From NCBI RefSeq assembly GCF_042186555.1, contig NC_133332.1, forward strand, positions 232,730,515 through 232,794,514: DNA of 64,000 bases, in the 5' to 3' direction. This document shows, in pieces, positions 11,223 to 21,894 of the stretch (positions are counted from its first letter, which is position 1; every line of letters starts with the position of its first letter). Origin of the DNA: Aquarana catesbeiana. Lineage: Eukaryota > Chordata > Amphibia > Anura > Ranidae. The position numbers were made by a program, and so were the translations under genes. Below the pieces are notes generated by a model that worked only from the letters and a program-made list of their open reading frames with translations, ran no database searches and was not told the DNA's origin.

Positions 11223-11490
11223 TCGGGAATATGATCATTGTATATATGTATTGAACATTCAGTCTGGTGTATATTGCAGGGATGACTTGTTTTTCGGTTG
11301 TTGCTGTGGAATCTGCCCGGTTGTTATGGACATCTAGATATGGTTTTATGGTTATGGACAGGTGTCTCTGTAACTGTATATGATGTACATCGGGGCTATG
11401 TTGTTCATATGTGTACAATACATATATACTGGAGCTATGTTGTACACTATTGTATATACTGGAGCTATGTTGTACGCTATTTTATATAGC

Positions 11491-11545
<55 letters not shown>

Positions 11546-11787
11546 ACATTGGGCTATGTTGTTCATATGTGTACAATACATATATACACTGGGGCTATGT
11601 TGTACACTATTTTATATATACATGTTGTACACTGGGGCTATGTTGTACACTGTTATATATATATTGTACATTGGGTCTATGTTGTTCATACGTGTACAAT
11701 ACATATATACACTTGGGGCTATGTTGTACACTATTATCTATATATATGTTGTACATTGGGGCTATGTTGTTCATATGTGTACAATAA
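11223..11787. repeat. Low-complexity tandem repeats and (TA)n tract
   Basis: From about 11390 onward, units built on GGGCTATGTTGTACACTAT, GTTCATATGTGTACAATAC and ATATATAC recur at irregular 40-90 bp spacing. A pure TA run occupies about 11494-11540. The long Tyr/Ile-rich open frames in this stretch are by-products of this composition and are not listed as genes. Confidence 0.8.
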
Positions 11788-12202
11788 CCACTTCCATACC
11801 GGGCCTATTCTGCACTCCTCTCCTACATGTAAAAATCATATATTTTTTGCTAGAAAATTACTTCAGAACCCCCAAACATATGTTTTTTTAGCAGACACCC
11901 TAGGGAATAAAATGGTGGCCATTGCAACTTTTTATGGTATATGCGCGACAATTTTTCAAACGCGTTTTTTTTTTTGAAAATTTCATGAATGAAAAAAAAC
12001 AAATCAGTAAAGTTAGCCCAATTTTTTTGTACAATGTGAGAGATGATGTTACGCCGAGTAAATAGATACCCAACATGTCACACTTTAAAATTGCGCACAC
12101 TCATGGAACGGCGCCAAACTTCGGTACTTAAAAATCTCGACGCTTTAAATTGTTTTACAGGTTACCAGTTAAGAGTTACAGAGGAGGTCTAGTGCTAGAA
12201 TT
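11788..12202. mobile_element. TTAA-type repeat (CCACTTCCATACCGGG family), left part
   Basis: It begins TAA CCACTTCCATACCGGGCC and is homologous to the MITE at 25862-27055 (shared CTACATGTAAAAATCAT, GCTAGAAAATTAC, GAGGAGGTCTAG). It is interrupted after TCTAGTGCTAGAATT (12188-12202), and the same 15 bp recurs at 20938-20952 where the family sequence resumes. It was therefore the host for the PLE-derived insertion. Confidence 0.8.
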
Positions 12203-13321
12203 AATATAGTTGCGCTAGTGAAAATAAAGTGGAAACTGTAAACATTAAATATTATTGACATAAATATCTCAATATTAGATACAAGGTTGTGCACCTTTAC
12301 ATCAAAAAGAGCGTGCCAACGTAAATTAGAAAAAAGTCCATAACCAAACAAGCATGGAAGTGAAATAGTGAAATATTAAATGAAAAAAGTCCAAAAGATG
12401 AAAACGAATTTCAAAGTGATGAGTGATGCAAATATTTATAAGGTGCCAAGTGCGTTGATGAGACCTCCACCTATGACAAACACTGCCGCTTACCAGAGAG
12501 CGATGGTCCCTTGTTACAGGGGACCACGCTAAGCAGATGGCTGTACCCCAGCCCGGGATCTCACAGGCAGGCACCAAATGTCTCAACATCCAGGGGGATC
12601 CTCAGCATCGATCACAGCAAAGTGATGTACTCCAGATGACATTCACTAGATGCCATGATTGACATGGACGACTTCATTCGACACCATGTTGACCAGAATG
12701 TAAAGAGGGGGGAATTGTGGGACTTTATATGAGGCCAGGGCATCCACCGTAGGTGGCCTCCATCCCTATTTGAATAAACAAAAAAAAGGAGGAGAAGTTG
12801 GGACTTTATATGAAGCATGCGGCCGAATAGAACAACATGAGCAGAGAATGACTGGTGGGTGTACAGAAATAATGATAGTTAGCCCAGTCACATAGTGCTA
12901 TGGCATGTACATAGTAACATAACATGAACCAGTATCCTGATTATACCATTTATTAGATATAACAATCATATCGTAACAAAAATAACATAGGTAACATGAG
13001 TGGTACATGACATTAACAACATAATAAAAGGAGAGGGCGGCCACCAGATATACATTTCTGTGTTCACGCATTATAATAAGTTCATAAAATAATTGGTAAA
13101 GGCCAATATGGAAAAGTAAAATCATAAACATATGGTAGAATATCACTCTTGGATGAAATTGGTATTAAGGGCATCTCTATAGCTCGACGCGTTTCATGGA
13201 TACCTCCAATCTTCAGGAGCAGATGCAATAATCTATAAACATAACATATGATAAGTTGGTAAAACTGGCCGATTGAACAAAGGGGAATTGCCACATACAG
13301 GGGCTAGAGAGGCAAGGAGAG
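12203..13321 (-). repeat. Left arm of the PLE-derived palindrome
   Basis: This is the reverse complement of 13422 onward. Long identical blocks, including two short encoded peptides that are identical in both arms, show that the arms are nearly identical over about 540 bp next to the loop. At about 12250, ACATTAAATATTATTG preserves the uninterrupted target site of the piggyBac-like insertion in the other arm. Confidence 0.9.
13171..13226 (-). ncRNA. Hammerhead-ribozyme-like fold, left palindrome arm
   Basis: This is the mirror copy of the fold at 13517-13572 and is base-identical in the core. On the minus strand it reads stem I strand, CTGAAGA, stem II, GAA, ACGCGT, C, stem I strand. See the plus-strand copy for pairing details. 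Confidence 0.65.
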
Positions 13322-13516
13322 CAGAAATATTGATGAATGGTAACGATGTTGAAAATAAATGGCACCCGTAGACAACTTACAATTGAGCTGTGATGGCATG
13401 CGACGGCGCAATGGGCCCGGGCTCTCCTTGCCTCTCTAGCCCCTGTATGTGGCAATTCCCCTTTGTTCAATCGGCCAGTTTTACCAACTTATCATATGTT
13501 ATGTTTATAGATTATT

Positions 13517-13572
13517 GCATCTGCTCCTGAAGATTGGAGGTATCCATGAAACGCGTCGAGCTATAGAGATGC
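13517..13572 (+). ncRNA. Hammerhead-ribozyme-like fold, right palindrome arm
   Basis: The pairing is readable by eye. GCATCT (13517-22) pairs with AGATGC (13567-72), and GCTC (13523-26) with GAGC (13558-61), giving stem I with an internal loop of TATAG on one side. CTGAAGA (13527-33) is the first core box. TGGA/TCCA closes stem II over GGTA, with a U-U mismatch at its base. GAA (13548-50) is the second box, ACG/CGT is a minimal stem III, and C13557 is the expected cleavage position. Minimal type I hammerheads with very short stem III are known in PLEs. Activity is not proven, and the U-U pair is a deviation. Confidence 0.7.
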
Positions 13573-13955
13573 CCTTAATACCAATTTCATCCAAGAGTGA
13601 TATTCTACCATATGTTTATGATTTTACTTTTCCATATTGGCCTTTACCAATTATTTTATGAACTTATTATAATGCGTGAACACAGAAATGTATATCTGGT
13701 GGCCGCCCTCTCCTTTTATTATGTTGTTAATGTCATGTACCACTCATGTTACCTATGTTATTTTTGTTACGATATGATTGTTATATCTAATAAATGGTAT
13801 AATCAGGATACTGGTTCATGTTATGTTACTATGTACATGCCATAGCACTATGTGACTGGGCTAACTATCATTATTTCTGTACACCCACCAGTCATTCTCT
13901 GCTCATGTTGTTCTATTCGGCCGCATGCTTCATATAAAGTCCCAACTTCTCCTCC

Positions 13956-13981
<26 letters not shown>

Positions 13982-13986
<5 letters not shown>

Positions 13987-14432
13987 GACCAGAATGACAT
14001 TTGTTGGATGCCAGGATTGACGCAGACGACATTCACTGGACGCAGATGACTTCACTGGACATTGGCCCGGACGACAATGGCTGGACTCTGGTAACCTTGT
14101 TATGATGGTCCTTGTTTGATATTTTCTTGTTATAAGATGACAACACTTTGTTCCTTTCTCCCAATTCCTCTCCTGCGTTGTCCATTGACAATGCAGGAGA
14201 GGAATTGGGAGAAAGGAACAAAGTGTTGTCATCGACAACGCAGGAGAGGAATTGGGAGAAAGGAACAAAGTGTTGTCATCTTATAACAAGAAAATATCAA
14301 ACAAGGACCATCATAACAAGGTTACCAGAGTCCAGCCATTGTCGTCCGTGCCAATGTCCAGTGAAGTCATCTGCGTCCAGTGAATGTCGTCTGCGTCAAT
14401 CCTGGCATCCAACAAATGTCATTCTGGTCAAC
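13982..14432. repeat. Nested palindrome inside the right arm, with 47-bp duplication
   Basis: The block TTGACCAGAATGACATTTG through CTCTCCTGCGTTGTC is repeated in reverse from about 14190 to 14432. Near the centre, the segment GGAGAGGAATTGGGAGAAAG occurs twice in tandem (about 14200 and 14246). The arms are about 210 bp. The corresponding part of the outer left arm has a different sequence, so this arose only in the right arm. Confidence 0.8.
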
Positions 14433-15339
14433 ATGGTGTCGAATGAAGTCGTCCATGTCAATCATGGCATCCAGTGAATGTCATCTGGAGTACATCACTT
14501 TGCTGTGATCGATGCTGAGGATCCCCCTGGACATTGAGACATTTGGTGCCTGCCTGTGAGATCCCGGGCTGGGGTACAGCCATCTGCTTAGCGTGGTCCC
14601 CTGTAACAAGGGACCATCGCTCTCTGGTAAGCGGCAGTGTTTGTCATAGGTGGAGGTCTCATTAACGCACTTGGCACCTTATGAATATTTGCATCACTCA
14701 TCACTTTGAAATTCGTTTTCATCTTTTGGACTTTTTTCATTTAATATTTCACTATTTCACTTCCATGCTTGTTTTTTTATGGACTTTTTTCTAATTTACG
14801 TTGGCACGCTCTTTTTGATGTAAAGGTGCACAACCTTGTATCTAATATTGAGATATTTATGTCAATAATATTTAACCACTTGAGCCCCGGACCATTATGC
14901 TGCCTAAGGACCAGAGGTCTTTTTCCAATTTGGCACTGCGTCGCTTTAACTGCTAATTGCGCGGTTATGCAATGCTGTACCCAAACGAAATTTGCGTCCT
15001 TTTCTTCCCACAAATAGAGCTTTCTTTTGATGGTATTTGATCACTTCTGCAGTTTTTATTTTTTGCGCTATAAACGGAAAAAGACCGAAAATTTTGAAAA
15101 AAAATGATATTTTCTACTTTTTGTTATAAAAAAAATCCAATAAACTCAATTTTAGTCATACATTTAGGCCAAAATGTATTCGGCCACATGTCTTTGGTAA
15201 AAAAAATGTCAATAAGCGTATATTTATTGGTTTGCGCAAAAGTTATAGCGTCTACAAACTAGGGTACATTTTCTGGAATTTACACAGCTTTTAGTTTATG
15301 ACTGCCTATGTCATTTCTTGAGGTGCTAAAATGGCAGGG

Positions 15340-16800
15340 CAGTACAAAACCCCCCCAAATGACCCCATTTTGGAAAGTAGACACCCCAAGGAAATTGCTG
15401 ATAGGCATGTTGAACCCATTGAATATTTATTTTTTTTGTCCCAAGTGATTGAATAATGACAAAAAAAAAAAAAAAAAAATATTTACAAAAAGTTGTCACT
15501 AAATGATATATTGCTCACACAGGCCATGGGCCTATGTGGAATTGCACCCCAAAATATATTCAGCTACTTCTCCTGAGTACGGGGATACCACATGTGTGGG
15601 ACTTTTTGGGAGCCTAGCCGCGTATGGGACCCCGAAAACCAATCACCGCCTTCAGGATTTCTAAGGGTGTAACTTTTTGATTTCACTCTTCACTGCCTAT
15701 CACAGTTTCGGAGGCCATGGAATGCCCAGGTGGCACAACCCCCCCCCAAATGACCCCATTTTGGAAAGTAGACACCCCAAGCTATTTGCTGAGAGGCATA
15801 TTGAGTCCATGGAATATTTTATATTTTGACACAAGTTGCGGGAAAGTGACACTTTTTTTTTTTTTTTTTTTTTTTTTGCACAAAGTTGTCACTAAATGAT
15901 ATATTGCTCACACAGGCCATGGGCCTATGTGGAATTGCACCCCAAAATACATTTAGCTGCTTCTCCTGAGTATGGGGATACCACATGTGTGGGACTTTTT
16001 GGGAGCCTAGCCGCGTACGGGGCCCCGAAAACCAATCACCGCCTTCAGCGTTTTTAAGGGCGTGAATTTTTGATTTTACTCTTCACTGCCTAACACCGTT
16101 TCGGAGGCCATGGAATGCCCAGGTGGCACAAACCCCCCCCAAATGACCCCATTTTGGAAAGTAGACACCCCAAGCTATTTGCTGAGAGGCATGGTGAGTA
16201 TTTTGCAGCTCTCATTTGTTTTTGAAAATAAAGAAAGACAAGAAAAAACTTTTTTTTTTTTTCTTTTTTCAAATTTCAAAACTTTGTGACAAAAAGTGAG
16301 GTCTGCAAAATACTCACTATACCTCTCAGCAAATAGCTTGGGGTGTCTACTTTCCAAAATGGGGTCATTTGGGGGGGTTTTGTGCCACCTGGGCATTCCA
16401 TGGCCTCCGAAACTGTGATAGGCAGTGAAGAGTGAAATCAAAAATTCACGCCCCTTAGAAAGCCTGAAGGCGGTGCTTGGTTTTCGGGGTCCCGTACACG
16501 GCTAGGCTCCCAAAAAGTCTCACACATATGGTATCCCCGTACTCAGGAGAAGCAGCAGAATGTATTTTGGGGTGTAATTTCACATATTCCCATGGCATGT
16601 TTGAGCAATATATCATTTAGTGACAACTTTGTGCAAAAAAAAAAAAAAAAAAATTTGTCTCTTTCCCGCAACTTGTGTCGCAATATAAAATATTCCATGG
16701 ACTCGACATGCCTCTCAGCAAATAGCTTGGGGTGTCTACTTTCCAAAATGGGGTCATTTGGGGGGGTTTTGAACTGTCCTGGCATTTTATGCACAACATT
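15340..16800. repeat. ~390-bp tandem and inverted repeats in piggyBac-like copy 1
   Basis: TGACCCCATTTTGGAAAGTA with GACACCCCAAG recurs at about 15360, 15744 and 16144 in one orientation and at about 16340 and 16725 in the other. The switch point is near 16258, giving an inverted repeat whose arms include GGCATTCCATGGCCTCCGAA. Copy 2 has a shorter version (27890-28420). Confidence 0.85.
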
Positions 16801-18371
16801 TAGAAGCTTATGTCACACATCACCCACTCTTCTAACCACTTGAAGACAAAGCCCTTTCTGACACTTATTTTTTACATGAAAAAGTTTTTTTTTTTTTGCA
16901 AGAAAATTACTTTGAACCCCCAAACATTATATATTTTTTTAAAGCAAATGCCCTACAGATTAAAATGGTGGGTGTTTCATTTTTTTTTTTCACACAGTAT
17001 TTGCGCAGCGATTTTTCAAACGCATTTTTTGGGGAAAAAACACACTTTTTTAAATTTTAATGCACTAAAACACACTATATTGCCCAAATGTTTGATGAAA
17101 TAAAAAAGATGATCTTAGACCGAGTACATGGATACCAAACATGACATGCTTTACAATTGCGCACAAACGTGCAGTGGCAACAAAATAAATACATTTTTAA
17201 AAGCCTTTAAAAGCCTTTACAGGTTACCACTTTAGATCTACAGAGGAGGTCTACTGCAAAAATTACTGCCCTCGATCTGACCTTCGCGGCGATACCTCAC
17301 ATGCATGGTGCAATTGCTGTTTACGTTTGACGACAGACCGCCGCTTGCGTTCGCCTTAGCGCAAGAGCAGGGGGCGACAGGGGTGCTTTTTTTTTTTTTT
17401 TTTTTTTCTTTATTATTTTTTTGCTTTTTTATCTTATTTTTAAACTGTTCCTTTCATTTTTTTTTTTTTTTAAATCATTTTTATTGTTATCTCGGGGAAT
17501 GTAAATATCCCCTATGATAGCAATAGGTAGTGACAGGTACTCTTTTTTGAAAAAATTGGGGTCTATTAGACCCTAGATCTCTCCTCTGCCCTCAAAGCAT
17601 CTGACCACACCAAGATCGGTGTGATAAAATGCTTCCCCAATTTCCCAATGGCGCTATTTACATCCGGCGAAATCTAAGTCATAAAATGCTCGTAGCTTCC
17701 GGTTTCTTAGGCCATAGAGATGTTTGGAGCCACTCTTGTCTCTGATCAGCTCTATGGTCAGCTGGCTGAATCACCGGCTGCATTCTCAGGTTCCCTGTTG
17801 AGACAGGAGAGCCAGAGAAAAACACGGAAGACGGTGGGGGGGGGGGGGCATTCCCTCCCACGGGTTGTAAAGGCAGTCTAGAGGCTAATTAGCCGCTAGG
17901 ATTGCTTTTACATGAAAGCCGACCGCTGGCTGAAAAGAATGATACCAAGATGATACCTAAACCTGCAGGCATCATTCTGGTATAACCACTCAAAGTTGTG
18001 AATGGCGTACCTGAAGACAAAAAAATGGTTAACAATAAAGCACAGTAAACAATAAAGTATAAATAATTGCATACCTGAAAAACAAACATGATAAAACATA
18101 ATAACAATAACAATAACAATAACAATAAAACACTGCAGAATAGAATACAGTAAAAAAAGAGCAGAACAATAGAAAGAGAGAATAGAGAGAGAGAACAATA
18201 AAACGACAACTATTTTTTTTTATTTTATATATATTTTTTTTTTTTTTACACTTTTTTTGTAACTAACTTTTATAACTGTAACCGGTTCCAGGTTCGGGTC
18301 TCTCAAAATGCGATGGCATCTTGGGAGACCCTGTGAAAGTGTGCCTAGTCTGTGCAATGCTGTACCCTACG

Positions 18372-18760
18372 CTAATACTCAACTAGTGTATGGTAGCGTT
18401 CAAAACATTCACCAATGCAAAGACCAGGATTGTCAGGACAGAAGGGACAATAATAGCGGGTGTCACGCCTATATCCGCGTTTGCTGCAGACACAACATCT
18501 TTTTGGGGGGGGTTCGTTGGGTAGGGGTACTCGGGAGCACATAAAAATGCCTCTCATGCAGCCGACTGCATTTCGTTGGGGGATGTGAATGGGGGAAGTA
18601 CGGGCGCTGCAGAAGTGGTGGGTTCCCAATTAGGATTGGCGAATGCAGCAGGAAGGGCACTATGGGCACGACGGGCCTGTGTTTGTCTTTTTGGTGGCAG
18701 CGGGACACTACTTGTGCTTGTCACCTCACCAGCTTGAACTGCACTTATGGGACTCGCCAC
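18372..18760 (-). pseudogene. piggyBac transposase, C-terminal Cys-rich domain remnant (copy 1)
   Basis: The minus strand encodes RLHERHFYVLP in one frame. After a frameshift it encodes the zinc-ribbon-like tail CCVCSKRGYR, TRYYCPFCPDNPGLC and CFERYH. CxxC-x-CxxC followed by CFxxYH is the C-terminal domain of piggyBac transposases, which binds the element's ends. The catalytic DDD domain is absent. A further frame break lies upstream. The same remnant in copy 2 has a frameshift at the same place, so the break is ancestral to both copies. Confidence 0.8.
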
Positions 18761-18837
18761 GTCACCAAGTGTTACTGCAGTGCTGGTTTGACTACGACCG
18801 GGGTGTACTAGGCCGCTGGTGCTTGCCAGTTCAATAA

Positions 18838-19885
18838 AAAGCTTCCAAAAAAACTGTTAGCGATCGCAGGGATCAGGCCTGACTCTGCAAACGCTGCAGT
18901 TATGCGTTTAGTGTTTTGTAAGTGACAGTGATCGATCGATACTGCACTTGGGTGGGCTGGACTGGGCCGGGCGGAGGGGCAAAACGCAGGTGCTAGCAGG
19001 TATCTGGGTTGATCCCGCTAACACTGCGTTTTTGGGAACCCTAAACTGCTGGGGACGCTAGTATAGATCTGATCTGATCGGATCAGATATTGATCCGTTC
19101 AGATACTATACCACTAAAGGAGGCGTATGCTGCGTGCGTGGGTGTTAGTGGTACTGGCGCTAACCTGACGCTGCCTGGGGCTGGTGCTTGCTAGTTCACC
19201 AAAATGCTACCAAAAAAACTGTTAGCGATCGCAGGGATCAGGCCTGACTCTGCGAACGCTGCAGTTATGCGTTTAGTGCCTTGTAAGTGTCAGTGATCGA
19301 TCGATACTGCACTTGGGTGGGCTGGGCTGGGCCGGGCGGAGGGGCACAACGCAGGTGCTAGCAGGTATCTGGGCTGATCCCGCTAACACTGCGTTTTTGG
19401 GAACCCTAAACTGCTGGGGACGCTAGTATAGATCTGATCGGATCAGATATTGATCCGATCAGATACTATACCACTAAGGGAGGTGTACGGTGCGTGCGTG
19501 GGTGTTAGCGGTACTGGCGCTAACCTGACGCTGCCTGGTGCTTGCTTGCCAGTTCACCAAAATGCTACCAAAAAAACTGTTAGCGATCGCAGGGATCAGG
19601 CCTGACTCTGTGAACGCTGCAGTTATGCGTTTAGTGTTTTGTAAGTGACAGTGATCGATCGATACTGCACTTGGGTGGGCTGGGCGGAGGGGCAAAACGC
19701 AGGTGCTAGCGGGTATCTGGGCTGATCCCGCTAACACTGTGTTTTTGGGAACCCTAAACTGCTGGGGACGCTAGTATAGATCTGATCAGATCAGATATTG
19801 ATCCGATCAGATACTATACCACTAAGGGAGGCGCATGCTGCGTGCGTGGGTGTTAGCGGTACTGGCGCTAATCTGACGCTGCCTG
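18838..19885. repeat. ~360-bp tandem repeat, three copies
   Basis: ACTGTTAGCGATCGCAGGGA recurs at about 18854, 19219 and 19577, spacings of 365 and 358 bp. Each unit includes GATCGATCGATACTGC and a GATCTGATC / GATCAGATC palindromic cluster. Copy 2 of the element holds about two such units. Confidence 0.9.
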
Positions 19886-20318
19886 GGGCGACGCATATCA
19901 CCGCCGGGCGATCAGGGGGCTAAACCTTTATTCGGTAATAAACGGCGGGTGCCCTGACACTATAAAAAATAAACGAACTAACCTGCGTCACCCGTAACGG
20001 TTATACGGTGATCAGTGGTGAAAGGGTTAACTAGGGGGCAATCAAGGGGTTAAAACATTTATTAGGTAGTATATGGGGGTCCCTGTCACTATAAAACGCT
20101 GACGGCGAACCTAAATATTTACCTCACTAACTAGCGTCACCAGCGACACTAATACAGCGATCAGAAAAATGATCGCTTAGCAACACTGGTGACAGGGGGT
20201 GATCAAGGGGTTAAAACTTTATTAGGGGGGGTTAGGGGGGTACCCTAGACCTAAAGGGGGGTGATACTCACTGTCCCAACACTGTAACTGTCACAAACTG
20301 ACACTATGCAGTAATCAG

Positions 20319-20349
<31 letters not shown>

Positions 20350-20952
20350 CTGGTGTCAGTTTGTGACAGGGGGGGGGGGGTGATTGGGGGGGGATCGGGG
20401 GGCGATCGGGGGGGGGATCGGGGTGTTTTGTATGCCTGGCATGTTCTACTGTGTGTGTAGTGTGTTGTGCACTCACATTGATGTCTTCTCCCCTCGGCGC
20501 TGGAACGGAAAATACCGAGCCGAGGGGAGATGACATCATTTCCTTTGCTGCTGTTTAGCATACAGCAGCAAAGGAGTGTTCCCATTGGCCGGCGGCGATC
20601 GCGAGGGGGGGGCCACGAACGGATGGCCTCCCCCTCATCTCGGATCGCCGGGGAACAGAACGGGACCGCTTCGGGCACCGGGGGGGGGTCCGATCGGACC
20701 CCCCACCCGCGAGAGGCAAATCACGTACATGTACGTGATTTTGCCTGCCCGTGCCGCCTTGCCGACGTAAATCGGCGTTAGGCGGTCCTTAAGTGGTTAA
20801 TGCTTACAGTTTCCACTTTATTTTCACTAGCGCGACTATATTAATTTTTACTATTCTGATTGGTGTCGTATAACACTTGATGGTTGCTGCTAATTTTTAT
20901 TTATTTGTTTTGTGTTAGCGCAGTATTTTTTTACACATCTAGTGCTAGAATT

Positions 20953-21012
20953 GTTACTCCCGCTCTAACGCACACGGCAATACCTCACATGTGTGGTTTG
21001 AACGGTGTTTAT
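20953..21012. mobile_element. TTAA-type repeat, resumed after the PLE insertion (truncated)
   Basis: It continues the family seen at 11788-12202: TACTCCCGCTCTAACG, ATACCTCACATGTGTGG and TTTGAACGG match 26295-26350. It stops where Tc1 sequence begins at about 21010, with no TIR at the junction, so the right end has been lost. Confidence 0.75.
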
Positions 21013-21674
21013 GTGACTGCTGACAAAAGCAACAGGATGAATTCTGAAGTGTTTCGGGCAATATTATCTGCTCATATTCAGCAAAATGCTTCAGAACTCA
21101 TTGGACGGCGCTTCACAGTGCAGATGGACAATGACCCGAAGCATACTGCAAAAGAAACCAAAAGAGTTTTCTAAGGGAAAGAAGTGGAATGTTATGCAAA
21201 ATCTAAGTCAATCACCTGACCTGAATCCGATTGAGCATGCATTTCACTTGCTGAAGACAAAACTGAAGGGAAAATGCCCCAAGAACAAGCAGGAACTGAA
21301 GACAGTTGCAGTAGAGGCCTGGCAGAGCATCACCAGGGATGAAACCCAGCGTCTGGTGATGTCTATGCGTTCCAGACTTCAGGCTGTAATTCAGTGCAAA
21401 GGATTTGCAACCAAGTATTAAAAAGTGAAAGTTTGATGGATGATTGTTAATCTGTCCCATTACTTTTGGTCCCTTAAAAAGTGGGAGGCACATATACAAA
21501 CTGTTGTAATTCCTACACCGTTCACCTGATTTGGATGTAAATACCCTCAAATTAAAGCTGAAAGTCATCAGTTAAAGCACATCTTGTTTGTTTCAGTTCA
21601 AATCCACTGTGTTGGTGTATAGAGCCAAAAAGATTAGAATTGTGTCGATGTCCCAATATTTATGGACCTGACTG
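21010..21674 (+). mobile_element. Tc1-type element A, 5'-truncated
   Basis: This is the 3' half of the same family as the element at 41188-42836. It ends with the TIR sequence ATTTATGGACCTGACTG followed by TA. The 5' half is missing at the junction with the older repeat. Confidence 0.85.
21013..21421 (+). pseudogene. Tc1-type transposase, C-terminal half, frameshifted
   Basis: It encodes VTADKSNRMNSEVF, VQMDNDPKHTAK (second catalytic Asp) and, after a frameshift near 21165, SQSPDLNPIEHAF (catalytic Glu) to a final FATKY. The N-terminal DNA-binding domain and first Asp are lost by truncation. Non-functional. Confidence 0.88.
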
Positions 21675-21894
21675 TATATACAGTGGGGCAAAAAAGTATT
21701 TAGTCAGCCACCAATTGTGCAAGTTCTCCCTTAAAAAGATGAGAGAGGCCTGTAATTCTCATCATAGGTATACCTCAACTATGAGAGACAAAATGTGGAA
21801 ACAAATCCAGACAATCACATTGTCTGATTTTTGAAATAATTTATTTGCAAATTATGGTGGAAAATAAGTATTTGGTCAATATCAAAAGTTCACC

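Larger units (their letters stand above)
13422..14871 (+). repeat. Right arm of the PLE-derived palindrome (first part)
   Basis: It is inverted relative to the left arm, with a net excess of about 377 bp caused mainly by a nested palindrome at 13982-14432. It is interrupted at TTAA (14872) by the piggyBac-like element and resumes at 20801 with TGCTTACAGTTTCCAC. Confidence 0.9.
14876..20796 (-). mobile_element. piggyBac-like element copy 1 (non-autonomous, TTAA target)
   Basis: It is flanked by TTAA at 14872-14875 and 20797-20800, with inverted ends CCACTTGAGCCCCGG and CCTTAAGTGG. The empty site is preserved in the left palindrome arm. It carries a frameshifted C-terminal piggyBac transposase domain (18372-18760, minus strand), about 360-bp tandem repeats (18838-19885) and a left part built of about 390-bp repeats containing CCCCATTTTGGAAAGTAG. 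It is the inverted paralogue of 23035-28853. An internal TAACCACTTGAAGAC at about 16831 suggests that the family is itself a composite. Confidence 0.85.
12203..20937. mobile_element. PLE-derived palindromic insertion with 15-bp target duplication
   Basis: The insertion is bounded by a direct repeat TCTAGTGCTAGAATT (12188-12202 and 20938-20952). It consists of a left arm (12203-13321), a 100-bp loop, and a right arm (13422-14871 plus 20801-20937) in inverted orientation, with a piggyBac-like element inserted in the right arm. Each arm carries a hammerhead-like fold, as in PLE terminal regions. The right arm extends about 95 bp beyond the left at its outer end. The target duplication shows that it entered as one unit by retrotransposition-like insertion. 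It contains no RT gene. Confidence 0.75.

Noticed and set aside
11380..11977. Tyr/Ile/Cys-rich open frames of 111-188 codons
   Set aside because: They are translations of TA-rich tandem repeats and run into the adjacent repeat family. There is no domain.
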